Assembly: GCA_018712865.1 (NCBI GenBank)
Contig: DVGH01000034.1
Coordinates: forward strand, 62,001 to 126,000
Reading direction: 5' to 3'
DNA length: 64,000 nt
Source: Scatavimonas merdipullorum
GTDB lineage: Bacteria; Bacillota; Clostridia; Oscillospirales; Acutalibacteraceae
This document shows positions 52,742-62,294 of this stretch, piece after piece. A model generated the notes under the pieces. That model saw nothing but the letters and a program-made list of their open reading frames with translations, ran no database searches and was not told the origin of the DNA. How positions within the stretch are numbered: the first letter of the stretch is position 1; every line of letters starts with the position of its first letter. A program made the position numbers and the translations under genes.

Positions 52742-53481
52742 AAGAGATTTACCATTGTATAGATACCATTGCGCCGTTTGAACGTGCAATGGATTTTGAC
52801 AACTGCGGTATTTTAGCCGGGGATGCAAACGCACAGGTTCAAACGGCGCTTGTCGCTCTGGACATTACAAAGGACGTTGTTGAAGAAGCTGTACAGAAAA
52901 AAGCGCAGCTTATTATCAGCCACCATCCTGTCATTTTTCAGCCCCTGCGTTCGCTTCCATTCGACAGCCCTGTAGGCTTACTTGCACAAAACCATATCGC
53001 CGCTATTTGCGCGCACACAAACCTGGACCTTTCACCCTGCGGCGTAAACGTCTGTCTGGCACAAGCGCTCGGCCTTACAAACCAAAAGCTTATAGACGGG
53101 GAATGCATGGTAACGGGCGCGCTTGTGCAGCCGCTTGCGGCTTATGCATTCGCCATGCACGTAAAAACCGCGCTTTCCTGCGCGGGCGTACGTTTTACCG
53201 CTATACAAAAGCAGGTAAAGACTGTGGCCGTAAGCGGCGGTGCCGGCGGTGATGGGCTTTACAAAGCGCTGCAGCTTGGTGCCGATGCCTTTGTGACCGG
53301 GGAAATCAAGCATCATCAGCTTTTAGACGCCGCATCGTGTGGGCTTTGTATTGTCGATGCCGGCCACTTTAAAACAGAAAACGTTGTAATCCATCCGCTT
53401 ACAGACTTTCTTTCAAAGCAGTTTCCAGACACAGCATTTTTTGTCTCCGAACGCTGCACAGACCATATTGCCTATTTATAA
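52726..53481 (+). CDS. Nif3-family dinuclear-metal protein (GTP cyclohydrolase 1 type 2-like)
   Basis: 251 residues. Metal-binding SHHPVIFQPLRSL, AHTNLDLSPCGVN and the C-terminal DAGHFKTEN fit the Nif3/YqfO family. The central insertion of longer relatives is absent. Function of the family in bacteria remains poorly defined. Confidence 0.92.
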   Translation: MPTTVKEIYHCIDTIAPFERAMDFDNCGILAGDANAQVQTALVALDITKDVVEEAVQKKAQLIISHHPVIFQPLRSLPFDSPVGLLAQNHIAAICAHTNLDLSPCGVNVCLAQALGLTNQKLIDGECMVTGALVQPLAAYAFAMHVKTALSCAGVRFTAIQKQVKTVAVSGGAGGDGLYKALQLGADAFVTGEIKHHQLLDAASCGLCIVDAGHFKTENVVIHPLTDFLSKQFPDTAFFVSERCTDHIAYL

Positions 53482-53632
53482 GTGGTTAGATCATGGAATC
53501 CATTTTGTAAAAGTTGGCGTCCTGTCTTACCGGATACTCCTCCGGCCAAGCGGGCGTCACAATTTTTTTACAGGCAGACGACATTTTTTACAGCAAAAGG
53601 GCCGCAAAGCAAAACGGCATGTCAATTTGCTA

Positions 53633-53661
53633 TTGCCCATTTTTTTTGCTTATGCTACAAT
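53633..53661 (+). promoter_or_regulatory. Promoter of the NatAB-type operon
   Basis: TTGCCC (53633-53638), 17 bp, TACAAT (53656-53661), about 100 bp before the ATG. The gap 53482-53757 has no gene. Confidence 0.6.
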
Positions 53662-53757
53662 AGCTCCGTCAGAAAAGTGTACGGCAAATTTTCAAAGCGC
53701 AGGCTACTGCGGCCTTTTATAAATACGCCGGCATATACAACAAAAGGAAGTGATAAA

Positions 53758-54504
53758 ATGGAAGCTGTTTTGCGTGTTGACAAGCTCTCAAAAAAATACA
53801 CGGACAAGCTGGCGGCCAATCAGATCAGCTTTACTGTACAACCCGGCGAAGTTTTTGCGCTGATCGGTCCAAACGGCGCCGGAAAAACCACCACGCTGCG
53901 TATGATCGCCACGCTGATTCAGCCCACGGCGGGCGACGCGTTTGTAAGCGGCCACAGTATTATCCGCCATCCGGATAAAGTCCGGCAGAGCATCACCTAT
54001 CTTCCCGACGAGGCGGGCGCATATAAAAGCATGACAGGAAAACGCTATCTTGATTTTATGGCGTCTTTATTTTCCTCCGATAAAAAGCAGTGCGCACAAT
54101 ATGTGGCGCGTGCCGTAGAAATTTGCGGCTTGGGCGACAGGCTGCAGGACAAAATTGGAACCTACAGCCGCGGTATGATCCGAAAGCTTTTGCTCTCGCG
54201 CGCGGTAATGACCCGTCCGGCGCTTGCCATACTGGACGAACCCACCAGCGGTCTGGATATTCTCAATGCGCTGGAAATCCGCCGTATGATCCGCTCGCTG
54301 GCAAACGACGGAATGTCTTTTTTACTTTCTTCCCACAATATGCTGGAAATTGAATTTGTTTCCGACAGGGTAGGGATTATTGCAAACGGCGTTATGCACC
54401 TGACCGGAACGCCGGCACAGCTCAAAGAGCAGACCGGGTCCCAAAACCTGGAAGAGGTATTTGAAAGGACGGTGAAAACAGATGAAGTTTCTGGTACTGT
54501 TTAA
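53758..54504 (+). CDS. ABC transporter ATPase (NatA-like)
   Basis: 248 residues. Walker A GPNGAGKTTTLRMI, signature YSRGMIRKLLLSRAV (SRG in place of the usual SGG), Walker B LAILDEPTSGLD, H-loop LLSSHNMLE. ATG 53758 has AAAGGAAG upstream. Its 3' end overlaps the permease by 23 bp. Na/cation or drug export is inferred only from family. Confidence 0.92.
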   Translation: MEAVLRVDKLSKKYTDKLAANQISFTVQPGEVFALIGPNGAGKTTTLRMIATLIQPTAGDAFVSGHSIIRHPDKVRQSITYLPDEAGAYKSMTGKRYLDFMASLFSSDKKQCAQYVARAVEICGLGDRLQDKIGTYSRGMIRKLLLSRAVMTRPALAILDEPTSGLDILNALEIRRMIRSLANDGMSFLLSSHNMLEIEFVSDRVGIIANGVMHLTGTPAQLKEQTGSQNLEEVFERTVKTDEVSGTV

Positions 54505-55789
54505 AAAAGAACTGCGGGAAATTTTGACCGTTTCCACCATTGTGGGCGTGCTGGCCAGCATGTTGATTTTTCTTCTTCTGGGGCAGGTGATGAGCGGCGT
54601 CACCCAGGACATGTCGTCCAAAGCCCAGGCTGTCGTCGTGTCCGATGCAGATCAGTCCGACCTGAGCCGCCAGTCGCTCTCCATGCTGGAACAAGCGGGC
54701 TTTACCGTGTCTACCGTCCCCTACGGCAGTGACGATGCCGTTTTGAACGCCGCAGCGGAAAAGGGCCATAACAGTGTGCTGATCATTCCGGAAGGCTTCT
54801 CTGCGGGGATCGCGCAGGGGAAAACACAAACGCTTCGCATCCTGTCTGCTTTAAACAGCTTTTCCATGCTCTCCGGGAGCGACTACTCCGCCTCCGCTGC
54901 TGCACAAACGCTTACGCAAAGCCTTTCTGCTTTGCTGATCGCCGAACATAGCAAAACAGCAGACGCCGCATTTTTACAGGCCCCTATTTCTACTTCTGAA
55001 ACAAGCGTTGCAAACGGGGCGAGCGCACAGATCGGGGCAGACGCCCTGCGCGCTCTTTCCATGCAGCAATCCATCTTTATTCCCATTATTGTGTTTTTAC
55101 TGATCATCTACGCTTCTCAGCTGAACGTAGCGGCTATTGCCAACGAAAAGGGCGATAAAACACTGGAAACACTGCTTTCCTGCCCTGTATCACGCCTTTC
55201 GGTGCTTGCTTCAAAAATGTGCGCCTCCGGTGTGCTGTCTATTCTGATGGCCGGTGTATATATGATCGGCTTTTCCGCATTTATGGGCGGTATCACAGGG
55301 GGTATCGGGCAGGCTTCCGAAGATACCTTCAGCGCCGCCATGCAATCGCTTGGCCTTACGCTTTCTCCTGTCCAATATCTGCTCATCGGCATACAGCTGT
55401 TTTTGACAGTTCTGATCGCGCTTGCAATCAGTATGGTGCTCGGCGCCTTAGCCAAAGATCTCAAATCAGCAAGCAGTATGATCGCACCGCTTGTTTTTTT
55501 GACGATCATCCCCTACCTTGTTACCATGATGGTCGATATAGCCTCCCTTCCCACCGTTGTACAGATCATCCTGTATCTAATCCCGTTTACACACACGTTT
55601 ATCGCTTCGTCCAACCTAATGTTCGGCAACACTCTTTTGTTTTACGGCGGTATGCTGTACCAGGTGGTTGTACTGGCCGTCGTCATGCTGGTTGCAGTCC
55701 GTATTTTCTCTACAGACCGCATTTTCACCATGACGCTGGATTTTTCAAAACGCAGAAAAAGCAAATCTGCCGCCAATACAGACGCCTAA
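54482..55789 (+). CDS. ABC-2 type exporter permease (NatB-like)
   Basis: 435 residues. One N-terminal membrane segment, a large extracytoplasmic domain (about 45-195), then five or six segments (AAIANEKGDKTLETLLSCPVS is the NatB-type coupling region, quoted only as EKGDKTLETLLSCP). Works with the ATPase just upstream. The substrate is not indicated. Confidence 0.9.
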   Translation: MKFLVLFKKELREILTVSTIVGVLASMLIFLLLGQVMSGVTQDMSSKAQAVVVSDADQSDLSRQSLSMLEQAGFTVSTVPYGSDDAVLNAAAEKGHNSVLIIPEGFSAGIAQGKTQTLRILSALNSFSMLSGSDYSASAAAQTLTQSLSALLIAEHSKTADAAFLQAPISTSETSVANGASAQIGADALRALSMQQSIFIPIIVFLLIIYASQLNVAAIANEKGDKTLETLLSCPVSRLSVLASKMCASGVLSILMAGVYMIGFSAFMGGITGGIGQASEDTFSAAMQSLGLTLSPVQYLLIGIQLFLTVLIALAISMVLGALAKDLKSASSMIAPLVFLTIIPYLVTMMVDIASLPTVVQIILYLIPFTHTFIASSNLMFGNTLLFYGGMLYQVVVLAVVMLVAVRIFSTDRIFTMTLDFSKRRKSKSAANTDA

Positions 55790-55879
55790 GCGCCTATCCT
55801 GTAAAAATATATTTTCCCATGCCTGCAAAGCGTGTCTGCTTGTTTGTTGCAGAAAAGCGGCGGGAAATCGCTTTTTATG

Positions 55880-55908
55880 TTGACTTGCATATTATAAAAT
55901 ATTATAAT
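55880..55908 (+). promoter_or_regulatory. serC-serA promoter
   Basis: TTGACT (55880-55885), 17 bp, TATAAT (55903-55908), leaving a leader of about 120 nt. Confidence 0.8.
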
Positions 55909-55926
55909 TGAAGTGTTAGCAATTTA

Positions 55927-55947
55927 ACAAACTTTTGAATAGTTTGT
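55927..55947 (+). promoter_or_regulatory. Palindrome just after the serC promoter
   Basis: ACAAACT (55927-55933) and AGTTTGT (55941-55947) with a 7-base centre, about 20-40 bp past the -10; a candidate operator for a regulator not identified here. Confidence 0.4.
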
Positions 55948-56034
55948 AATATGTGACAGTGTAGAACCCTTACCTGCCGCATTTTTAAAAAACAAGCGTT
56001 ACATAAAACGCAAAAGAAAGGAAATGTTTAGGTC

Positions 56035-57120
56035 ATGAGCAGAGTTTACAATTTTTCAGCAGGGCCTTCCATGCTGCCCGAATCCGTATTAAAAAGGGCG
56101 GCAGCGGAAATGCTCGATTACGAAGGCAGTGGTCAGTCTGTTATGGAAATGTCCCATCGCTCCAAGGTATACGGCTCTATCATCCAAGGCGCGCAATCCC
56201 TTTTGCGGGAGGTCATGAACATTCCGGACAACTATAAGGTTCTGTTTTTACAAGGCGGCGCTTCCTCACAATTTGCAATGGTTCCCCTGAACCTGGCCGT
56301 AAAAAGCGGAAAAGCAGATTATGTCATTACAGGGCAATGGGCCAAAAAAGCTTACAAAGAAGGCGCACGCTATGCGCAGGCCAATATTGTCGCCTCCTCG
56401 GAGGACCAGACGTTTTCCTATATTCCAAAGCTGGACCCTTCAACCTTTACCAAAGACGCAGATTACTTCCATATTTGCATGAACAACACCATTTACGGAA
56501 CTGTGTACCATACACTTCCGGAAACGGGTGACGTGCCGCTGGTTGCAGATATTTCCTCGTGCATTCTTTCAGGCCCGATCGACGTATCCAAATTTGGCCT
56601 TTTGTATGCCGGTGCGCAGAAAAACATGGCGCCGGCAGGCCTTACGGTTGTGATCGTCCGTGAAGACCTGATCGGCCATGCGCAGGACATTACGCCCACC
56701 ATGTTTAATTACCAGATTCATGCGGATAACGATTCTATGTTTAACACGCCCCCATGTTATACCATTTATATGGCAAAGCTTGTCCTGGAATGGATTAAAA
56801 ATGAAGTCGGCGGCCTTGCAAATATGCAGGCGCGCAACGAAAAGAAGGCGGCGCTGCTTTATGATTTTCTGGACAATTCCAAGCTCTTTAAGGGCACGGT
56901 TGTCAAAGAAGACCGTTCTTTGATGAACGTACCGTTTGTAACGGGCAATGCCGAAATGGACGCAAAATTTGTCCAGGAAGCCACGGCAAACGGTTTTGTC
57001 AACATTAAAGGGCACCGCACCGTAGGCGGTATGCGCGCTTCTATTTACAATGCCATGCCGTATGAGGGCGTAGCCGCACTGGTTGCGTTTATGGAAAAAT
57101 TTGAGAAGGAAAATAATTGA
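56035..57120 (+). CDS. serC: Phosphoserine aminotransferase SerC
   Basis: 361-residue PLP enzyme, second step of serine synthesis (also serves pyridoxine synthesis in some bacteria). YNFSAGPSMLPESVL, FLQGGASSQFAMVPLNL and the PLP-lysine region YAGAQKNMAPAGLTVVI are present. AAAGGAAATG precedes the ATG. serA follows by 50 bp. Confidence 0.96.
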   Translation: MSRVYNFSAGPSMLPESVLKRAAAEMLDYEGSGQSVMEMSHRSKVYGSIIQGAQSLLREVMNIPDNYKVLFLQGGASSQFAMVPLNLAVKSGKADYVITGQWAKKAYKEGARYAQANIVASSEDQTFSYIPKLDPSTFTKDADYFHICMNNTIYGTVYHTLPETGDVPLVADISSCILSGPIDVSKFGLLYAGAQKNMAPAGLTVVIVREDLIGHAQDITPTMFNYQIHADNDSMFNTPPCYTIYMAKLVLEWIKNEVGGLANMQARNEKKAALLYDFLDNSKLFKGTVVKEDRSLMNVPFVTGNAEMDAKFVQEATANGFVNIKGHRTVGGMRASIYNAMPYEGVAALVAFMEKFEKENN

Positions 57121-57169
57121 CCTGTTTTTATAAACGATTTGAAAAAATAGAAAAAGGATGATGGTACCC

Positions 57170-58330
57170 ATGTACAATATTCTTACACTTAATAAAATTG
57201 CCAAAACGGGGCTTGCACGCCTTGGGGAAAATTACGTTTGCGGTGACGCCGTGGAAAATCCCGACGCGATTATGGTAAGGAGCGCTTCCATGCACGACAT
57301 GGAATTTTCCAAAAATACAATTGCCATTGCCAGAGCGGGTGCCGGCGTAAACAACATTCCTGTTGATCAATGCAGCGAGCAGGGGATTGTCGTGTTCAAT
57401 ACGCCCGGTGCAAACGCAAACGCCGTTAAGGAGCTTGTGATCGCAGGGTTGTTGCTCAGCTCCAGAAAGATCGTCGACGGAATTGCCTGGGCAAACACCC
57501 TTAAGGGCAACGGCGACCAGGTAGGCAAGATGGTCGAAAAAGGCAAAAGCGCTTTTGTCGGACCTGAGATCAAAGGCAAAAAGCTCGGCGTAATCGGGCT
57601 TGGCGCAATCGGCGTTTTGGTAGCAAACGCCGCTACCGCGCTTGGAATGGACGTGCTTGGCTATGACCCCTATCTGTCTGTAGACGCAGCCTGGCAGCTT
57701 TCCAGGCATACAACCCATGTTACGTCGCTCGACCCCATTTTTGCACAATGCGATTATATTACGGTACATGTGCCGCTTACGCCTGACACCAAAGAAATTA
57801 TCAACGCAGACAATATCGCAAAAATGAAAGACGGCGTACGTATATTAAACTTTTCCAGAGCAGACCTTGTCCATTCTGCAGACGTTGCCGCCGCATTAAA
57901 CAGCGGCAAGCTTTCCGCTTATGTAACGGACTTTGCAACCGACGATTTACTGGGCCAGCCCGGTGTGATTGCAATGCCGCACCTGGGTGCTTCCACGCCG
58001 GAAAGCGAAGACAACTGCGCATGCATGGCGGCGGACGAAATTAAAGATTATCTGGAAAACGGCAACGTAACCAATTCTGTAAATTTCCCCAACGTATGTA
58101 TGCCAAAGACCGGCGAAGTACGCTACTGCATTCTGCATAAAAACGCCCCAAACATCTTACAGCAGGTTCTTGCAATGCTCGGGCAAAAGGGTGCAAACGT
58201 CGAAAATATGGAAAACAAGTCCAGAAAAGAATTTGCCTACACAATTGTAGACGCTACAAACGTTTCAAAAGAAATCCGGGAAGAAATCCAGGGAATCGGC
58301 GGCGTTTTGCGTGTACGGGTTATTAAATAA
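57170..58330 (+). CDS. serA: D-3-phosphoglycerate dehydrogenase SerA
   Basis: 386-residue NAD-dependent enzyme that starts serine synthesis. NAD-binding GVIGLGAIGVLVANAA, and catalytic region HLGASTPESEDN; a short C-terminal ACT domain (about 315-386: RYCILHKNAPNILQQVL) lacks the extra regulatory domain of the long form. Three in-frame ATGs occur at 57158, 57161 and 57170; AAAGGA fits the third best. Missing serB suggests the phosphatase is elsewhere. Confidence 0.94.
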   Translation: MYNILTLNKIAKTGLARLGENYVCGDAVENPDAIMVRSASMHDMEFSKNTIAIARAGAGVNNIPVDQCSEQGIVVFNTPGANANAVKELVIAGLLLSSRKIVDGIAWANTLKGNGDQVGKMVEKGKSAFVGPEIKGKKLGVIGLGAIGVLVANAATALGMDVLGYDPYLSVDAAWQLSRHTTHVTSLDPIFAQCDYITVHVPLTPDTKEIINADNIAKMKDGVRILNFSRADLVHSADVAAALNSGKLSAYVTDFATDDLLGQPGVIAMPHLGASTPESEDNCACMAADEIKDYLENGNVTNSVNFPNVCMPKTGEVRYCILHKNAPNILQQVLAMLGQKGANVENMENKSRKEFAYTIVDATNVSKEIREEIQGIGGVLRVRVIK

Positions 58331-58347
58331 AAAACATTATATAAAAA

Positions 58348-58388
58348 CAAAAGCCCGGCGCCATTGTTACATGGTGCCGGGCTTTTTG
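58348..58388 (+). terminator. Terminator after serA
   Basis: AAAAGCCCGGCGCCAT pairs with ATGGTGCCGGGCTTTT (one G-U) around 8 nt, with a final T5 run. Confidence 0.9.
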
Positions 58389-58423
58389 CATATACTCTAC
58401 ATTTTTTCTGCACATAATGGGCT

Positions 58424-59359
58424 TTACGGCAATGTGATCTTCCCTGTCACATCCGCCAAAAGCCTCTGCATCTTCTGCGCTTCGCGCAGCGCGGCTCCCG
58501 CATAATCCTGTGGGTCGCATTTTTCCTTTTGCCATGCGCACATAATTCCGCGGGATGAATTTACAATCGCGCCCAACCCGTTTTCGTCAAACGCGCCGGC
58601 TATATCGCCTGCTGTCCCCCCCTGCGCGCCGTATCCCGGCACAAGGAAAAAGGTCCGCGGCAGCTCTGCGCGCAGCTCCGTCAGCTGTTGTGGATACGTC
58701 GCACCCACAACCGCGCCAACACCCGAATACCCATATTTCCCAGGGATTCCTTCTCCCCACTTTTCACACATTTTTCCCATGCGCAGGTAAATGCTCTCCG
58801 CACCCTCTAAACACAGGTTCTGCAGTTCGCCGGAGCTTGGGTTCGATGTTTTCACAAGCACAAATATTGCTTTATCCATCTCTTTGCATACAGCGGTAAG
58901 CGGCAAAATACCGTCCGACCCAAGGTAGCCGTTTACTGTAAGCGCATCTGCGCCAAACGCCGTAAATTTTTCCCCGGCAATCTCCGTTACGCCAAGGTGC
59001 GCCGCGGCATAGGCTTGCATTGTTGTACCTATATCGTTGCGCTTTCCATCCATAATCACAAACATGCCCTTTTCCTGTGCATACGCAACTGTTTTGGCAA
59101 GCGTCCGCATACCCTGCCATCCATACATTTCATAATAGGCGGCCTGCGGCTTTACAGCAGGCACAACCGTACATAAAGCGTCAATCAACCCTCGGTTATA
59201 TACCCAAATCGCTTCCGCTGCGCCTTCCATTGTCTTTCCAAACTGTGCAAAGGCGGCCTGCTTGATATGGTCCGGAATATAATCCAGCTTTGGATCAAGC
59301 CCCGCAACCGTGGGGTTTTGTTTTTCTGCAATTTTTTCAATCAATCTGTCCAATGCCAT
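58424..59359 (-). CDS. pyrF: Orotidine 5'-phosphate decarboxylase, type 2
   Basis: 311 residues, the longer bacterial type. Catalytic motif MDGKRNDIGTTMQAY, TVNGYLGSDGILP, and VPGYGAQGGTAGDI near the phosphate site. Last step of UMP synthesis. Follows pyrC on the same strand by 105 bp. Confidence 0.96.
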   Translation of the reverse strand: MALDRLIEKIAEKQNPTVAGLDPKLDYIPDHIKQAAFAQFGKTMEGAAEAIWVYNRGLIDALCTVVPAVKPQAAYYEMYGWQGMRTLAKTVAYAQEKGMFVIMDGKRNDIGTTMQAYAAAHLGVTEIAGEKFTAFGADALTVNGYLGSDGILPLTAVCKEMDKAIFVLVKTSNPSSGELQNLCLEGAESIYLRMGKMCEKWGEGIPGKYGYSGVGAVVGATYPQQLTELRAELPRTFFLVPGYGAQGGTAGDIAGAFDENGLGAIVNSSRGIMCAWQKEKCDPQDYAGAALREAQKMQRLLADVTGKITLP

Positions 59360-59464
59360 TGTTTTCCCTCCGTATGGCTTCTTTCTTTATTGTTCTGTGC
59401 AGCCGCGTCCATAGCTCTGCATATCCATCCTCTACCTATAAAACAACACAAAAGCGGCCGTGCT

Positions 59465-60745
59465 TTACCGGCAGTCCATATCCTGGTAAACAACCCTGCC
59501 TGCAAGAATCGTCGTCTTAACTCGACCTTTAAGCGTCATCCCCTTAAACGGGGTATTTTTCGATTTTCCGTGCAAGCGCTCCGGGTCAACCTTCCAGGGC
59601 GCGTCCGGATCAAACAGTACAATATCCGCAGGCATACCCTCACGCAGGCTTCCGGCTGGAATATGCAGCAGCCTTGCAGGGGTACACGACATTTTATTCA
59701 GCAGCTGCGGCAGCGTAAGCGCTCCGGTATGCACCAAAAACGTGAGTCCGGCGCTCAGCGAGGTTTCCATCCCAATCGCCCCGTTGGGCGCTTTTTGGAA
59801 ATCGGCCTTTTCCTGCGGCGTGTGCGGCGCATGGTCCGTCGCAATCGCATCAATGGTTCCGTCACACAGCGCGCCAATAATCGCTTTTCGGTCTTCCTCC
59901 GTACGAAGGGGCGGGTTCATTCTAAAATCTGCATCCCTTTTTAAAAGCGCCTGATCCGTAAACGCAAAATAATGCGGCGCAGTTTCTGCCGTTACCGGCA
60001 CGCCTCTGCGTTTTGCATCCCGGATCAGCTCTACAGACGTTTTTGTACTCACATGGCAAATATGCACCGGTACGCCATATGCGGCCGCAAGCGCAATTTC
60101 CCTCGCTGTGCCTGCATCCTCCGCCGCTGCCGGGATCCCCTTCACGCCAAGGCGTTGTGAAACCTCTCCTTCATGCATAATGCCGCCCTGCGCCAGGTAC
60201 AGGTCCTCGCAATGGGCTACAACCGTCATACCCAGCTTTGGCGCCTGCTGCATGGCTTGCGCCATAAACGCAGTGTTTTCCACGGGTCTTCCGTCGTCTG
60301 TCAACGCAATTGCTCCACTGTCGTACAGTTCCTGTATATCGCACGGTTGTGCGCTTTTAAGCCCTTTTGTAACGCTGGCAGCCACATATACATGTGCGTT
60401 TGCATTTTTTGCTTTGTCTAAAATATAACGCACCGTCCGGGCGTCGTCCACCGTGGGATTGGTGTTCGGCATGGCAAGCAGACTTGTCACCCCGCCTGCC
60501 GCTGCCGCCCGGCATCCGGAAAAAATATCCTCCTTTTGCATATAGCCGGGTTCGCGCAGGTGCACATGCATATCCACCAGGCCGGGCGCGGCAACCAATC
60601 CGTCTGCTTCTAATACTATGTCGGCTGTCTGTGCGTTCGTACCAAGCGCCTGCACTGTACCTTCGTTTATCAAAATATGCGTTACCTGGTCCAGACCCAA
60701 AGACGGGTCCACGACCCGTGCATTTTTTATCAGTATACTGCCCAT
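59465..60745 (-). CDS. pyrC: Dihydroorotase PyrC (class I)
   Basis: 426-residue metal-dependent amidohydrolase. DMHVHLREPGYMQKED, AMPNTNPTVDD, the TDDGRPV segment and IATDHAPHTPQEK. Third step of pyrimidine synthesis. It is 20 bp after the membrane-protein gene; no pyrR or carAB are seen in the window. Confidence 0.96.
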   Translation of the reverse strand: MGSILIKNARVVDPSLGLDQVTHILINEGTVQALGTNAQTADIVLEADGLVAAPGLVDMHVHLREPGYMQKEDIFSGCRAAAAGGVTSLLAMPNTNPTVDDARTVRYILDKAKNANAHVYVAASVTKGLKSAQPCDIQELYDSGAIALTDDGRPVENTAFMAQAMQQAPKLGMTVVAHCEDLYLAQGGIMHEGEVSQRLGVKGIPAAAEDAGTAREIALAAAYGVPVHICHVSTKTSVELIRDAKRRGVPVTAETAPHYFAFTDQALLKRDADFRMNPPLRTEEDRKAIIGALCDGTIDAIATDHAPHTPQEKADFQKAPNGAIGMETSLSAGLTFLVHTGALTLPQLLNKMSCTPARLLHIPAGSLREGMPADIVLFDPDAPWKVDPERLHGKSKNTPFKGMTLKGRVKTTILAGRVVYQDMDCR

Positions 60746-60765
60746 CGTTGCACAGACTCCCTTCT

Positions 60766-62130
60766 CTACCTGTATTTATCCCAGTAGCTGTCGGTTTCAA
60801 AAGCCGATACAATTTCATCCTCCTGTACGACTGTATGCACTGCTTCCGGCCGTTTTCTTTCCTGCTGTAAGGCATGCTGCTGCACTGCCTTTTTCTTTTT
60901 GGCCGGGGCTTTATGTGCGGGGGCGCTTTTGTTTTCTTCTATTGTCTCTTCTTTCTTGTATTTCCATACACCGCCGACAGAAGATACCGAATTTTTCGCT
61001 TTAGACCCGGCTCTCCCTACAAAAATACGCAGCTTACTGCTTTTTTGTAAGTTTTCTTCTGCAACCGCTTCGTCATAATCCTCATTGTTGCTCCTGGAAA
61101 GCTCCACGCTGTCCCTTTCTTCTTCCAACGCGGTCTCCCGTCCATGCTTCTGGGGCTCTGCGTTTTTGGTTGCTTCTTTCTCTACAGCCACTTCCACCTC
61201 TACCCGCAGCGGCTTGTTTTTAAACACCTGGTCCTGTGGTTCGTTTTCTCTGACATCTACACTTGTAACACTTTGTGCAGGTACGGGTGTCCGGCCATTA
61301 AACAATCCATCTTTTTGCAATTCGTCATAAAAATCATCCATGGGCGAATTCCCGCTGTGCGGCTGCGGATGCACACACGCTTCTCCATTTGTGCGGATAC
61401 GCTTTTTTGTCCTGAAAAAAATAATCAGCGCAAAGACAACGGCCAATACAAGTACAACGACAAACGCAGCAAGCAATACGGCGCCCATATTCACATCCAG
61501 CGGTTTTTCCACAATCCGGCTGAATGTAACGCTGTTGACCATATTATGAAAAACGCCAAGCTCCTCTACCGAAATATCGTCCCCTTCAGATTGCATGCGC
61601 AGCAGGATCTGCTGGCCGTTGACAATTGTATACGCCGTTACCGTATGGATCCTTTCCCCATTTTGCAGTGCTGTACGTGTTTCAAAATCAAAGAACAATG
61701 CCTGCGGCGTTTCTGTGATAGAACCGTTTGCGCTGTTTTGTTCCTCTAAAAGCCGTTGTTCAAACGCAGCAAGCTGCCTTTCAGATAAAAACTTTAAATT
61801 ATGAATCTCTTTGCTTTGCCCGTTTTCGGTCATCTCCACATCAATTTCATAAGACTGATCTGCCGGGAACCCCAGCAGATACAAATTCTCTTCCGTCATA
61901 CGGTCCTGTGTCTGCACAGCGTCCAGCCCCAGCTTTTCATACAGTGGACTGTTCTCTTCCGTTTGCCTTGTAATAACAAGATCATTTCCAGGAAGCTTTA
62001 CGCTCATGGGAAGTGGTGAAAGACGGTAACTGACGTCTACGTCAGACGCAGCAGCCGGAACGGTCAAGACCACCAGCAGTAAAATTGCAAACAATCCACA
62101 AATATAGTTTCTTTTTGCTTTCAGAAGCAT
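60766..62130 (-). CDS. Single-pass membrane protein of unknown function ahead of pyrC
   Basis: 454 residues from ATG 62130 (AGGAGG 7 bases upstream; an ORF start at 62187 is less likely). A signal peptide (about 1-28), an extracytoplasmic domain (about 30-215), one membrane helix (about 218-243) and a long charged cytoplasmic tail rich in Glu, Lys and Gln ending DSYWDKYR. No homologous family recognised. Reminiscent of a receptor or anchor; co-transcribed with pyrC and pyrF, but no functional link is shown. Confidence 0.75.
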   Translation of the reverse strand: MLLKAKRNYICGLFAILLLVVLTVPAAASDVDVSYRLSPLPMSVKLPGNDLVITRQTEENSPLYEKLGLDAVQTQDRMTEENLYLLGFPADQSYEIDVEMTENGQSKEIHNLKFLSERQLAAFEQRLLEEQNSANGSITETPQALFFDFETRTALQNGERIHTVTAYTIVNGQQILLRMQSEGDDISVEELGVFHNMVNSVTFSRIVEKPLDVNMGAVLLAAFVVVLVLAVVFALIIFFRTKKRIRTNGEACVHPQPHSGNSPMDDFYDELQKDGLFNGRTPVPAQSVTSVDVRENEPQDQVFKNKPLRVEVEVAVEKEATKNAEPQKHGRETALEEERDSVELSRSNNEDYDEAVAEENLQKSSKLRIFVGRAGSKAKNSVSSVGGVWKYKKEETIEENKSAPAHKAPAKKKKAVQQHALQQERKRPEAVHTVVQEDEIVSAFETDSYWDKYR

Positions 62131-62233
62131 AGCCACTCCTCCTGCGGCAGATGCAGCGCCTGCCGGCTGTTCCGTTTTTATACGCACAAAAATCTGTGTT
62201 AAAAAATTATACTATAAAACAGACAAAAATACA

Positions 62234-62270
62234 AGAAAAACAGGCCAGACAGTTGTAGTTGTCCGGCCTG
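62234..62270 (-). terminator. Terminator of the ABC exporter operon
   Basis: On the - strand CAGGCCGGAC / GTCTGGCCTG (one G-U) around a 10-base loop, followed by TTTTT. It separates the exporter from the membrane-protein gene. Confidence 0.8.
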
Positions 62271-62294
62271 CTACAGGTTCTTTCCTTTACTTTT

